Assembly: GCA_015680685.1 (NCBI GenBank)
Contig: MNCI01002682.1
Coordinates: forward strand, 1,073,037-1,137,036
Direction: 5' to 3'
DNA: 64,000 nucleotides
Source of the DNA: Gnetum montanum
Lineage: Eukaryota > Streptophyta > Gnetopsida > Gnetales > Gnetaceae
The notes under the pieces are model-generated. The model searched no databases, was not told the DNA's origin, and worked only from the letters and a program-made list of their open reading frames with translations. Positions 35,910 to 45,949 of the stretch are shown in pieces. The first letter of the stretch is position 1. The number at the start of each line of letters is the position of its first letter. Position numbers and translations under genes: made by a program.

Positions 35910-36800
35910 TGATGAGTCATGAATTTGCTAGCTGTGATATCACTACCATGATATCATAGCTGTGATATCGCATGGGCCGCGATATCACGTACACGATATT
36001 GCATCAACCATGATATCGCATATGCGATATCACATACATGATATCACAGCCCGCCGCAATGTCTATAAATAAGAGGGGGCTTTCCCAATTTTAGGCATCT
36101 ATTTTTAGTCCCTTAGCCAAGCTTTGGTAGTTTTATCCCTCCAGAGATAGAATTATTTTTCAGTGTATGCCCGTAGTGTGATGATTGTAATTGTACGACA
36201 TCCTTATTCAAGTGTGACATACTTGAACACGCACATGATCGGAAATAAAGATCGAGATTACTTCATCATTGCAGCATTCACTTAGTTTAATTATTTAATT
36301 ATTTAATTATTATTTACTTCTTTCCTAGTTAATCTCTCTCATCCTTATCTCATGTCAAGATGCAGAATGAGTACGACTTGATTACGAGCATTTAAGTGTG
36401 ACTACTTGGTAACCTAGTAGCGTACCTAGGATCTGCACTTGGTAATCCTAGTGGTAGTCATGCACGAAGTCCAAGATGTGTACTGATAATTAAGGAATGG
36501 ATGCTCATCACACTTAGGCTAGATTAGATTCTCTTACCCTTTCTCTCCTAGCTTAGCTTAGTTAATATTATCTTCCATTGCCTCAGGAGTAGCATTAGAT
36601 TAGAAACCCATCATACACCCCACTCTGGACTAAACCATACGTGACAAAGCTAATACTAGTCTAGGTGAGAAGATAGCGAATTGCGACCTAAGGCTAACTG
36701 TCTAGATGCCACAACTAGTCTGTCTACGGAGTTCAACCAGATTGCGCATGTAACGCTCGTATTCGTATGGTTGAGTGTAGGGGTACCTCGCCACTCATCA
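35910..36800 (+). repeat. 5' LTR of element D, with GATATC palindrome array in U3
   Basis: TGATGAGTCATGAA to CCACTCATCA. U3 at 35935-36052 has seven GATATC and one GATATT, mostly within longer palindromes such as GCGATATCAC. The TATA box TATAAATA is at 36064-36071 and AATAAAG near 36244. Duplicated CTTGGTAA(C/T)CCTAG boxes lie at 36405-36455. Confidence 0.95.
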
Positions 36801-36801
36801 T

Positions 36802-36819
36802 TGGCACCGTTGCCGGGGA
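36802..36819 (+). promoter_or_regulatory. Primer-binding site of element D, tRNA-Asp type
   Basis: TGGCACCGTTGCCGGGGA starts one base after the LTR and differs from the canonical Asp-type site TGGCGCCGTTGCCGGGGA at one position. This primer is typical of the Athila lineage. Confidence 0.92.
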
Positions 36820-36942
36820 CAGTGCTTGTTATCTAGATTAGTTATATCATACAAGGTTACTGTAAAGTACTTAACGATATATCTTTTAGAAAAATAATAA
36901 TTATTAAAAGTCACACGTAATTTCACACACAACTTCACAACC

Positions 36943-38862
36943 ATGCCTCTCCTACAAGACTATAATAATGCCACACTTAGTGAGGAAGTTCATTGGAGAA
37001 CCAACGAACTATATGATGATGAAGATTGGAGTACACAACTCGAAGTGGGATTTTCTTATAAACATGAATGAAAACAACGTCATCACAACACAAGAAAGCA
37101 TAACTTACCCGATGACGATGAACCCCTACTGGCCACTACAAGCTTAACACAAATAAAAGAGGCCGTTCAAATCTCACGTAGGCATCGTAAAGAGATTCAT
37201 CTACCCAGGCTCGATTTAAACAACTTCCCTAATTTTTCAGGAGGCTATGACTTAGATCCACATCAACATTTACAAGCCTTCTACGATGCCTGCACATGGA
37301 ATAACATTGATAATGGGTGGCAAAAACTTAAGCTCTTTCCAATGATGCTCGTTGGCCAAGAAAAAGTATGGTATAGATTGTTAAAACCAAATTCAATACG
37401 ACGTTGGTTAACAATGGTAGAAATATTTAACAAAAAATATCAAACCTATGCAAGAGTGTCAGCCTTGAGGAAACAAATCTAAGAGTGGAAACAAGCACAA
37501 CATGAACCCTTGGACATGGCCTTAGAAAGATATTACGCACTATTAAACAGCCGTCCAGGCCATGGGTTTTCCAAGGAAAGGCTAATGTATCATATCATTG
37601 ATGGGCTTGGTGATGTAACAAGAGAGACCCTAGGAATCCATGCCCAAGGTCAACTATATAAACTACAAACCCATCAAATCCAAGAGCTTGTTAAGAAGGT
37701 AGCAAAAGAAGAAGGAGGAATGGCTAGATGGGAGAGTGTTGAAAAACATCAACGAGACCAAAATCTCAACTTAACAAAGGTCCATGATCATAAAAAGGAG
37801 AAATCAACCAATCTCAAGGTGGAAACATCATCTTTTCCAACACAACAAGCATTAGAAGAAGTCAAGGAAAAGATCAATAAGATGTTGGAATGGATGTATC
37901 AAAAGTGTGGAGAATTTATCAACATTATTGGAGATAGAGTTTTGACAACCCAAGAAGCAGGAAAAAACATTAGACAATCAGAAAGAAGGGATAAGGAAAA
38001 TAAGAGCTAAACTGGAAATCATATGTATGAATGCAACATATGCCTGTATGATCACCCCAAGGGCCAATGCCCAATATTGTTACATTTACATGAGCATTGG
38101 GGAAACACGTTACATACAGAGTTCATACAGAGATACTGTGTTCAATCACAGTGGCAAAAATCCTAGTCGTGGGGGAGACCACCCCTAAATTGGAGACACC
38201 CTTCATATCATCTGAATCCAAATGCTTATGTAGTTCAACATCTTGTTTCTCCAACTGAGCCAACATACTCTATCTCAACACAGTACCGTTCTCCTCCATA
38301 CTATCAACCCATGCCTCCAACACAACCACCACCTTGTGCACCCTATACTCCTCCTAACTTTCAACATTCTCATTTTTCCCCTCCTTCTACATTGCCACCA
38401 ACTATTCCTAAGGTGTCTGCACCCCCGCAACAACCCACGAATGTTACTTGTGCTGCTACTACCAATAGCAGTGGGAGGCCTCCTCAACATCCAAAGCATC
38501 CCTTCTTTAAACATGATCATAAAAAGGGACAACACAATTCTGAGGCCACTACATCCTCCAACTTAGCACAAGTCCCACACTATGGTGCACCCTTACCTTT
38601 AAACCCAACGCCTCATGTTACTTCATTAGGGCCACCAACTCACACTCCAATAATAATATGACCCAATGAACACAGCCATGGAAGGCATCAACCCAATCCT
38701 TGCATAGCATCTAATGGTCCCAAATATGATAGTGGGTCAACTCGGTATCCAGGAACTACATTGTATAAATTGCCCCACTATGCTTATTATAATCAAGTGT
38801 GTGAACCCCGATGGGGTAAATATGACCCAGTCCCAATATTATCCTCATCTTCCATTTATTAA
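36943..38862 (+). pseudogene. gag: Gag polyprotein of element D (640 codons, five in-frame stops)
   Basis: A single frame runs from ATG 36943 to TAA 38860 without any frameshift. In-frame stops are at 37069 (TGA), 37480 (TAA), 38008 (TAA), 38164 (TAG) and 38659 (TGA). The capsid-like core includes LDLNNFPNFSGGYDLDPHQH near 37205, GWQKLKLFPMMLVGQEKVWY near 37315, LERYYALLNSRPGHGFSKER near 37522 and YHIIDGLGDVTRETLGIHAQ near 37588. A zinc knuckle CX2CX3HX4C lies at 38032-38070. The C-terminal 200 codons are Pro/Gln/Tyr-rich. This is the only long protein frame in D; no protease follows. Gag packages the RNA, so this copy may once have provided or hijacked particles. Confidence 0.9.
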
Positions 38863-40330
38863 TCCTTACCATCCTAAACCGTTTAGTCATGGGGGATATC
38901 CCCCATTCTAAATAACAAATAGGATTAATAAATATTTTTCATTTTCTTTAATTTTTCAATTTTTTTTCTAGTTTTTCATTTTTCAACCTCTTGTTTTATC
39001 TTTTTGTCTTTTTGGTATTTTTGTCTTTTTAGTATTTTTTTTCTTTTTACACTTTTGTAAGTAATCTCATCTACGAATAAAACACTCATGTGGATCATTG
39101 GTTGAGGTGTGTTCTATGTTTTCGTGTTGCAAGTGATCAATTATTTGGACAGTGACCTGCTACACCCACTCATCCACTCTACAAATAAGAGGTTCTGTTC
39201 GAGGGTACAGTGATATTCTTGAAATTCTTAAAACTTAAAATTAATTTGGTATTCATTGTACCCATAATGAAGAAGGATGGACCAAGAGGGAATGATTAGG
39301 ATGTGACATCAAGGGGACTTGCAGATTCTCTTTGGTGACGTCTGTGGGAGTTATCATGCAACATGGTCGTACTAAGATCCTTGTAGATCTGATGGAAAAT
39401 GGGAGTAAGAGTAATCCAAAGGGTACTAAAAAATCCAATGCTATTTTAGGGGGTCCCATTGGAAAGATATGCATCCATGCCTGATGGTTGGCGGCTTCTC
39501 TGGATTCAGCAATCGAAAAAAAAGAGAAAAAGAGACAAAAAAAACACAAAAAAAGAGAAGGAAGTGCCACAAAACAAAAATCAATCATCCCTTGAATAAA
39601 ATGCCAAGTGATCGTATGCCTTGTTGTTGTGGTACTCTCATTGTTGCTCATCATGGGATGAAACAATGCGATGTCACTGATTAGAGGAATGGACTTGGTC
39701 CTGATCTTGGAACGACGGGTTAATGACACCTTAATCATGCTTTACATGTAGGATTCACTGTGTCCTGGGTTAGTTACCTCATGTCCCAATCTCTACGATC
39801 CCTTTCTATAGTTCGTCTCATCTCTCTGTTCGTGTAATTGTAGCTTGTGTGTAACATGGAATTCTTACCTCATTCCAGTGATAATTACATGTGTGTGTTT
39901 TGTGGAATCAGTGTAGATTACATTTAACCCTTTTAGTGCCCACAGACACTTTTAAGTGTGGTTACACAAGGGAATTATAGGTTGGAACCTGCTTTGGGGA
40001 GGACCCACTTGTGTAATTTTTGTGATTTGCACTCATGCCCATCTTCCACACACCATTTCTTACCCTCACCATAATTTTCAAAATGATTTTCTTTCCTTAC
40101 TATTACCCCTCTGAATTTCAACATTCCCATGAACCATCACATCACCTTTTTCTTACCACCCAAGGTTTTATTGATAAAATCCACACCATCATCATTAATT
40201 GTGCCTTTCAAATTAATGGAATGATCCTAGAACTCCTTTGTAATAGCCCAATGCCCTCAGCTGACAACATTGATTTCAAGAAAATCCTTTAAAAATTTTG
40301 TATTTTTGTTGTGCCTCATGTTACTAGGGA
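38863..40330 (+). repeat. Noncoding region of element D, directly after gag
   Basis: It starts with T-rich DNA (38935-39060) like the region after integrase in C, then the landmark GATGTGACATCAAGGGGA near 39300 and the conserved box at 39985. Gag is thus joined straight to the post-pol noncoding region. A minus-strand frame of 161 codons at 39253-39738 has no conserved motif and I treat it as chance. An A-rich stretch lies at about 39515-39560. Confidence 0.7.
39985..40011 (+). promoter_or_regulatory. Conserved noncoding box (element D)
   Basis: GAACCTGCTTTGG followed by GGAGGACCCACTTG, matching the box in C almost throughout. It lies 320 bases before the GATATC-rich internal segment. Confidence 0.6.
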
Positions 40331-40402
40331 CGTGATATCGCGTACGCAATATCGCATTGGATGTGATATTGTGTATGTGATGTATCATACACGATATCAC
40401 GT
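40331..40402 (+). promoter_or_regulatory. Internal U3-like GATATC segment upstream of the 3' ORF, element D
   Basis: CGTGATATCGCGTACGC, GATGTGATATTG and ACACGATATCACGT are the same GATATC palindromes as in this element's LTR U3. They occur nowhere else in D. The TATA part is less clear than in C (CTATATCT near 40500). It lies about 475 bases before the 3' ORF start. Confidence 0.6.
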
Positions 40403-40846
40403 CCCCACAACACTTATCATCATTTTTCACCATTCATGTGGGGGAGTTTTTTCAAATTTTTCTCTACGGCTTGCAAGTGCAACACCCTTGCTTTTCTACC
40501 TATATCTTGCTCATTTGTACTCTAATTTTAATTTCGTCTAAACCTGCTTGAACTTGGAGTATTCAGGTTAGTCATGGGGGAGGGACACTTGCTGAATAGC
40601 ACCTAATTTTTTTTGGAATTTATCATTGCCCAAAGGACATTATTAAGGGTAATTAGTTGTAAATTTAGAATGAAATGTGCCAAAAAATCATTTAATCCTT
40701 AGGTATACTGGGAAATTAAAATTGAAAAACCACCTAAGTAAAAAGGGACCCATTATTACAAACTTTCGGGCAAGATCACATGGAGATAAAATAAGATCAT
40801 TAATTAAGGCAAGTAGTAAGGTATGACTTAACTTTAAAAACAACCT

Positions 40847-40874
40847 TACTAACGCTTGGCCCATGTGATTGTAG
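40847..40874 (+). promoter_or_regulatory. Putative branch point and splice acceptor before the 3' ORF, element D
   Basis: TACTAAC at 40847-40853, the perfect consensus branch point, is followed 20 bases later by GATTGTAG ending at 40874 and directly by the ATG of the 3' ORF. The same layout is seen in element C. Confidence 0.6.
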
Positions 40875-41642
40875 ATGGCCTCGAAATATGAACAACAGGA
40901 AGGTCCTACTCAAGGTGGGAGCAAACGATCTCAGAGAGGTGGAAGACAAGGTCCTATCGGACAACATGCAGAACAGGAGGAGTAATCATTCAACATTCAT
41001 CAAGAAGAACCTCCTACCAGATGGTTCAGGTAGGTAGAAGGAGGAGCTGCTGCAGTGCCTAAAAATGGACAACATCTCATGTTGCCCCAAGATTGTGTAC
41101 AGGCCATACATGAAAATTCCACATTCGCTACGGTGATTTTGGAATTGAACTTCGAATCTTTTGCAGAGTTCGCTCTTGAGGCTGTTAGGGATCACCTCAA
41201 AGGGTCTCCCTTATGGCCTATCCTCTTTGAAAGCGGTGCCTAGTACTTAGGGAAAATGTACTAATTTTGGCACAATAAAGAAGAAGGCACCACGGTTAAC
41301 AATTGTAGTGTGACTATTGACTTCTCTGTTCAAGCCATTTTGGAAGTATTAAACCTTTTGAACACAGGGCCAAAAGTTTCTCGAAACTAGCTAGACACTT
41401 TCAGAACCAAGCAACTTAATAAACTATTGACAGAGAATAAAAGGATGGCAAAAGAAAAAGAGAAGGCTGACTGGGATGCCTCTATGGCACAAGCATAAAC
41501 TTACGTGCATGCCAAGGCACTCAAGGCCTTACAAGAGGAGAAACTCCAGGCCATACTTTAATGCCATTAAATTCTAAGACTTGGAGCGCAAGAAAAGGGA
41601 AAGATACTAATCGAGGAGCCACTACCACCAGGAACTACATGA
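40875..41642 (+). pseudogene. 3' ORF of element D (255 codons, eight in-frame stops)
   Basis: One frame from ATG 40875 to TGA 41640 with stops but no frameshift. The N-terminus is Gln/Gly/Arg-rich (QEGPTQGGSKRSQRGG). The central block has LELNFESFAEFALEAVRDHL near 41140, SPLWPILFESGA near 41205, FWHNKEEG near 41267 and IDFSVQAILEVL near 41320, shared with C and E. The C-terminal 80 codons (LLTENKRMAKEKEKADWDAS and on) look like coiled coil. It is much shorter than in C because the second block is missing. Its function is unknown. I see no membrane segment, so a classical envelope role is doubtful. Confidence 0.75.
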
Positions 41643-41814
41643 GTTTCACCATTTTGTAATCATACGATTTTCTTTTGTGTTTTGTCTCAATTTTGTTCTG
41701 ACTCCACACTGCAGCATGAATCCATTCTAGTCAGTCAATAATCCCATACCTATCCACTGTGTAATCAATGGAACTTGTTCTCTCTGTAACTCGAGGACGA
41801 GTTTTCATTTAGTC

Positions 41815-41823
41815 GTGGGGGTA
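41815..41823 (+). promoter_or_regulatory. Polypurine tract of element D
   Basis: GTGGGGGTA immediately before the 3' LTR, preceded by AACTCGAGGACGAGTTTTCA, the same leader as in B, C and G. Confidence 0.85.
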
Positions 41824-42676
41824 TGATGAGTCATGAATTTTTTGGTTGTGAACGTGATATCACAGCTGTGATATCGCATGGGCTGCGATATCATGTATGC
41901 GATATCACATACACGATATCATGGCCCACCGCAATGTCTATAAATAAGAGGCAACTTTCCTAATTTTAGGCATCTATTTTTTAGTCCCTTAGCTAGACTT
42001 TGGCATTTTTATCCCTCCAGAGATAGAATTATTTTCCAGTGTATGCCCACAGTGTGGTGATTGTAATTGTACGACATCCTTATTCAAGTGTGACATACTT
42101 GGACACGCACATGATCGGAAATAAAGATCGAGATTACTTCATCATTGCAGCATTCACTTAGTTTAATTATTTATTTATTTAATTGTTATTTACTACTTTC
42201 CTAGTTAATCTCTCTCACCCTTATCTCATGTCAAGACGTGGAATGAGTATGACTTGATTACGAGCATTTAAGTGTGACTACTTGGTAACCCAGTAGTGTA
42301 CCTAGGATCTGCGCTTGGTAATCCTAGTGGTAGTCATGCACGAAGTCCAAGATGTGTATGAATAAGCAAGGAACGGATGCTCATCGCACTTAGGCTAGAT
42401 TAGATTCTCTTATCCTTTTTCTCCTAGCTTAGCTTAGTTAATATTATCTTCCATTGCCTCAGGAGTAGCATTAGATTAGAAACCCATCATACACCTCACT
42501 CTGGACTAAATCATACGTGACAAAGCTAATACTAGTCCAGGTGGGAAGACAACGAACTGCGACCTAAGGCTAACTGTCTAGATGTCACAACTAGTCCGTC
42601 TGCGGAGTTCGACTAGATCGCGAGTGTAACGCTCATATTCGTATGGTTGAGTGTAGGGGTACCTCACCACTCATCA
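41824..42676 (+). repeat. 3' LTR of element D
   Basis: TGATGAGTCATGAA to CCACTCATCA, matching 35910-36800 closely. The main difference is the U3 array: five GATATC words here against seven plus a variant in the 5' LTR, which explains most of the 38-base length difference. The TATA box is at about 41939-41946. Confidence 0.95.
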
Positions 42677-42944
42677 ATTTCTTTGTCATTCACATTAGGA
42701 GTAACAAGGAAGAAACCTCATTATTATGGAAAGGGTTTATATGAGTATCATCAATGCTAAATTAGGAATTAGGAATATATTCTTAAAGATTACCAAGAAT
42801 AATGAGCATGGAATTGTAGTTAAAAAGTTGGTTCCATGCATTGCATACAATGATACATGATGTAACTACATGTAGAAAATCTAGAATGTTAAAGCAACCA
42901 TTTGAGAAATAGAAATGTATGAAATAATGCCTATATGTAGTAGT
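42677..42944 (+). pseudogene. Element E, end of protease and following region
   Basis: Aligns with B from about 15190 to 15470 and C from 22880 to 23150: TTAGGAATTAGGAATATATTC, then TTCCATGCATTGCATACAATG, then GCCTATATGTAGTAG at the end. It is cut by a solo LTR at 42945 and resumes at 44380. Confidence 0.75.
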
Positions 42945-44379
42945 TGACAACATTTGTATCCTAAAGTGTGATTTCCTCATATCAATTTTATTTTTCATGT
43001 CATTGTAGGAGTTAGATTTCTTTTTAATGTTATTATTGAGTCAAGTAATATATGGGCCTATGTCTCCATGTCCCCATGTAATATGTCAAAATTGATAGAG
43101 AAGGAGGAGTCAAAGTAAAGTTAAGTGTGGGTCCTCCAATGCCACATGTGATGCATCTCATCCTTGCAACAATCCAAGGCCCCATGTGATCATTCCTCTT
43201 ATGTTGGGCCCACATAAAGGACATAGGTGACACACCCTTATGATTTGGGACTAAAAGTCACCTCCTTGTAATTGAGATGGTGATTAGGTGGGTCATTTAT
43301 AGCCATGTTTAGAGTTGAGTGTGCTTCTATGCACCTCCTTACTTTTCTATTTATTTTTATGTATGGGCTCTTCTCAAACTTAAGGTAATTTTATGTGAAG
43401 ACACCATTGTAGTAGGAAAAAAGCTGAAGTAATAGAAAAGAAGAGTTTGCCTCCATATCATTATTTCATTATTACATTTTAGTTATTTCATCTATATTAT
43501 TGTCATTTCAAGATTTCATAGTTTTATTAATTTCACCCTTGTTCAATTTAATATCATTTCTATTATCACTCTAGACAAGAAAGAAGGATAAGATCTTACT
43601 TAAAGATCAATCTCCATTATTGCATATTATGTGTTCTTGATTATTATAGGTTTGTGGAGTAATTTCAAGTTGAAGGTGGGGTTTCTTAACCATCCAAGAG
43701 CACATTGGAGCTCAAGAGAAAGTGTTCTGTTGAAAATTTATTTTAGCTCTAGAATTGGTATGAAGGCCTCCAAAGCCCTTGCCTTTTGGGCTATTCTTGC
43801 CACTACTAAGTTATCATCATCATTCTTAGTCCATGCAACATTATTTAAGCTCTATTTCAATGTCATTCCAAGGTCAATTTTAGGAAGCTTGTGAAACCAT
43901 GAGTTCATCATGACTCATGATTTACTTAGAGATACACCATGGCCTCACAACAAGTCATGGTGTTGTAAAGAAGAAAAGGCCTTTATATCAACATATCACA
44001 ACTTCACCATGAGTTGTGGTATTACAAGATAAGGCAATAGAAATTTGTGGCCTTGATAGATATTTAGAGGAGGAAAAAGTTTGAAAGTTTTCAACTTTTA
44101 TCACGTCTACAACCTAATCATGATTGCCTCACAACTCATGGTCAACATTCCATGAGTGCTCCATGATCCATGATCCTTATTCTTAGCTTTGAGACAAACC
44201 ATGACTTGACCATAACCTATGGTCTTCAACCATGAGCTCATCACAACTTGTGATCTGTAATACCATGAGTGAGCCATCATTCATGGTCTTAGTAATGGTT
44301 AATTTTTAACTCAAATTTGAAGCTAAGCTAGAAGTTTCAAAAAGAAATAAGGAAATTTATTTCACTACCACATTTGATA
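42945..44379. repeat. Solo LTR of a different family (candidate)
   Basis: It interrupts E between GTAGT at 42940-42944 and GTAGT at 44380-44384, a 5-base target duplication; the E sequence on either side aligns with B when the insert is removed. It begins TGACAACATTT and ends TTGATA, a possibly decayed TTGTCA. An ATTTATAG at about 43297 would be a TATA box read on the minus strand, with the palindrome cluster 43890-44290 then falling in U3. No coding region was found. Confidence 0.55.
43890..44290. repeat. Cluster of CATGAGT/ACTCATG inverted words
   Basis: Within 400 bases the words CATGAGTT, ACTCATGA, CCATGACTTG, CATGAGCTCATC, CATGAGTG and their complements recur about a dozen times, often as near-palindromes with CACAACT or TCACAAC. 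It resembles the palindrome arrays in U3 of the Athila-like LTRs but uses a different word. Confidence 0.6.
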
Positions 44380-44420
44380 GTAGTCACTAAATAAGAAAAC
44401 ATCTAATGACTAATCAATAA
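44380..44420 (+). pseudogene. Element E sliver between the solo LTR and element F
   Basis: GTAGTCACTAAATAAGAAAAC aligns with GTAGCCACAAAATAGGAGGGC at about 15468-15488 in B. It is only about 40 bases long but fixes both neighbouring insertion points. Confidence 0.6.
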
Positions 44421-45696
44421 TGATAGGAGTACCATTGGCAATGATTAATAGGACTATATTGTAAGAAGCACAGTGCAAGATGGTTGCTAGCTTTTAAAGG
44501 CAATGTTAATGTGAATTACAAAGAGTTCTTGTATATATCACTGCATTTAGTATATGTAAAAGGGATATAATACATATAATACATAAGAAACCATATTTTC
44601 ATGGTTAGAAAATGGAGAGAAAATATTTACAATTTTATATTTTATAATTCTTATGAGTTTTATAAATATAATAATAAAAAATAAAATAATAAATAACACA
44701 TATGCATTGCAATCCCTTCTCTAACAAGTTGTAATTTTCACAAATGTACATACTCACAAGTTGTAATCCTTGAAGGGATAAGTGCAAAACCTTGCATAGA
44801 AAGCATAAAAAAACTTTTATTGAAATCTTAAAGGCCCAACATCATACTGTATAGTTATAACCTCCTTGGATAAGGATGAATTATTGCAACTTAATGAATA
44901 TTTAAATGCATCAAAAACTTAATTAATAAATGTATATGATAAGCATGAGGTTCATATTTTTGTGTTTTTATAGTTTAAGGCATCCAAGTCATAAAACATA
45001 GGGAAAATAATGAGCTTTATCTACCATTCATAATGCTAGACTTTACATAGATCAAATGGTTTGGGCTACAAAGAAAAGGTAGCATTATGACAAAGTCTAG
45101 CTACACTTGTGAAAGAAAAGAGTAAAAAGCACACAAAATAGAAAGGTAATTACTATTACACAAGGGAGAAGAAGCACTTCACACAAAATTAGATGTGAAA
45201 ATTCAAAATGTCTAAAAATAAAGTCCAAGATATAAAAGTTATATGTGCAATGCTCAACCCAAATATCTATAGTTTTCATAATAAATAGTTTATATTTGTT
45301 AGCATCTAGACATCCATGGAGGTCCATCAACATATCTTGGTAGTTTTGAGTCATGATCTAGGTAAAGTTTGGGAATGAGGACTAGGAAAAAGGTGTGTCA
45401 ATGCTCTTACATTAATGTAGGGGGTGTGTTAACTTCCTATGCATCCCTTGAGAACTAGCACCAACTGCCAATTTCATGTAAAATTCAAAACCAAGGGAAA
45501 CATATCCTAAGGACCATAGGATGCCTAAACAAGATCAAAAACATCCTAAGGAATTTAAAACATGCATACAACCTAAAAGGTAACATAGAAAGTACGAGTA
45601 CAAGCCTAGGGAGGGAAAAAGCTCAACTAAACATACTAGAATTATAAACATAAGATGTATGTGATACTTTCCAAAATTCCATTGGATAACTCATCA
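44421..45696 (-). repeat. 3' LTR of element F (left copy)
   Basis: In plus-strand view TGATAGGAGTACC to AACTCATCA. It aligns with 52131-53430 along most of its length (for example TAAAAGGGATATAATACATA and GATAAGCATGAGGTTCATA). U3 words ACACACCCCCTACATTAATG lie at about 45405-45435 on the minus strand. Confidence 0.85.
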
Positions 45697-45949
45697 TTTC
45701 CCCATGACCAAGTAAAGCTAATCCCATAGCTTTATCATTATAAAACACAAAATAGGGACTAGACACTTGAAAAGGTTAATTTAGAGGAATTAGAAGTATC
45801 TAGAATGGACCATGACTATAGTACAATATAAGGCACCTTAATGAGAAGAGCTAGGGGGTGATGACTAAGGATAAAATCCCCTTGTCCTACATACCTAATA
45901 TGGGAAGGAACCTAAAGTGTTGGATGTAGATATATGAAATATCTATAGA

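Larger units (their letters stand above)
35910..42676 (+). mobile_element. Non-autonomous Athila-like element D: gag and 3' ORF, no pol
   Basis: LTRs at 35910-36800 and 41824-42676 are very similar, so this is probably the youngest insertion here. The flanks ATTTT and ATTTC fit a target duplication with one mismatch, and the surrounding E protease sequence reads through once D is removed. Inside are a good Asp-type primer site, one long gag frame, a noncoding region, a U3-like internal segment, a 3' ORF and a polypurine tract. Protease, RT, RNase H and integrase are completely absent, so D depended on enzymes from another element. The layout resembles the published TR-GAG/LARD classes, with an added 3' ORF. 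Confidence 0.92.

Noticed and set aside
38275-38535. Open frame of 86 codons on the minus strand within D gag
   Set aside because: It is the complement of the proline-rich gag tail; the Arg/Trp-rich composition is what a reversed Pro-rich frame gives.
39253-39738. Open frame of 161 codons on the minus strand in the noncoding region of D
   Set aside because: It is the longest minus-strand frame there, but it has no recognised motif and no matching frame in the same region of C, E or G; likely chance, helped by the poly-A-rich stretch.
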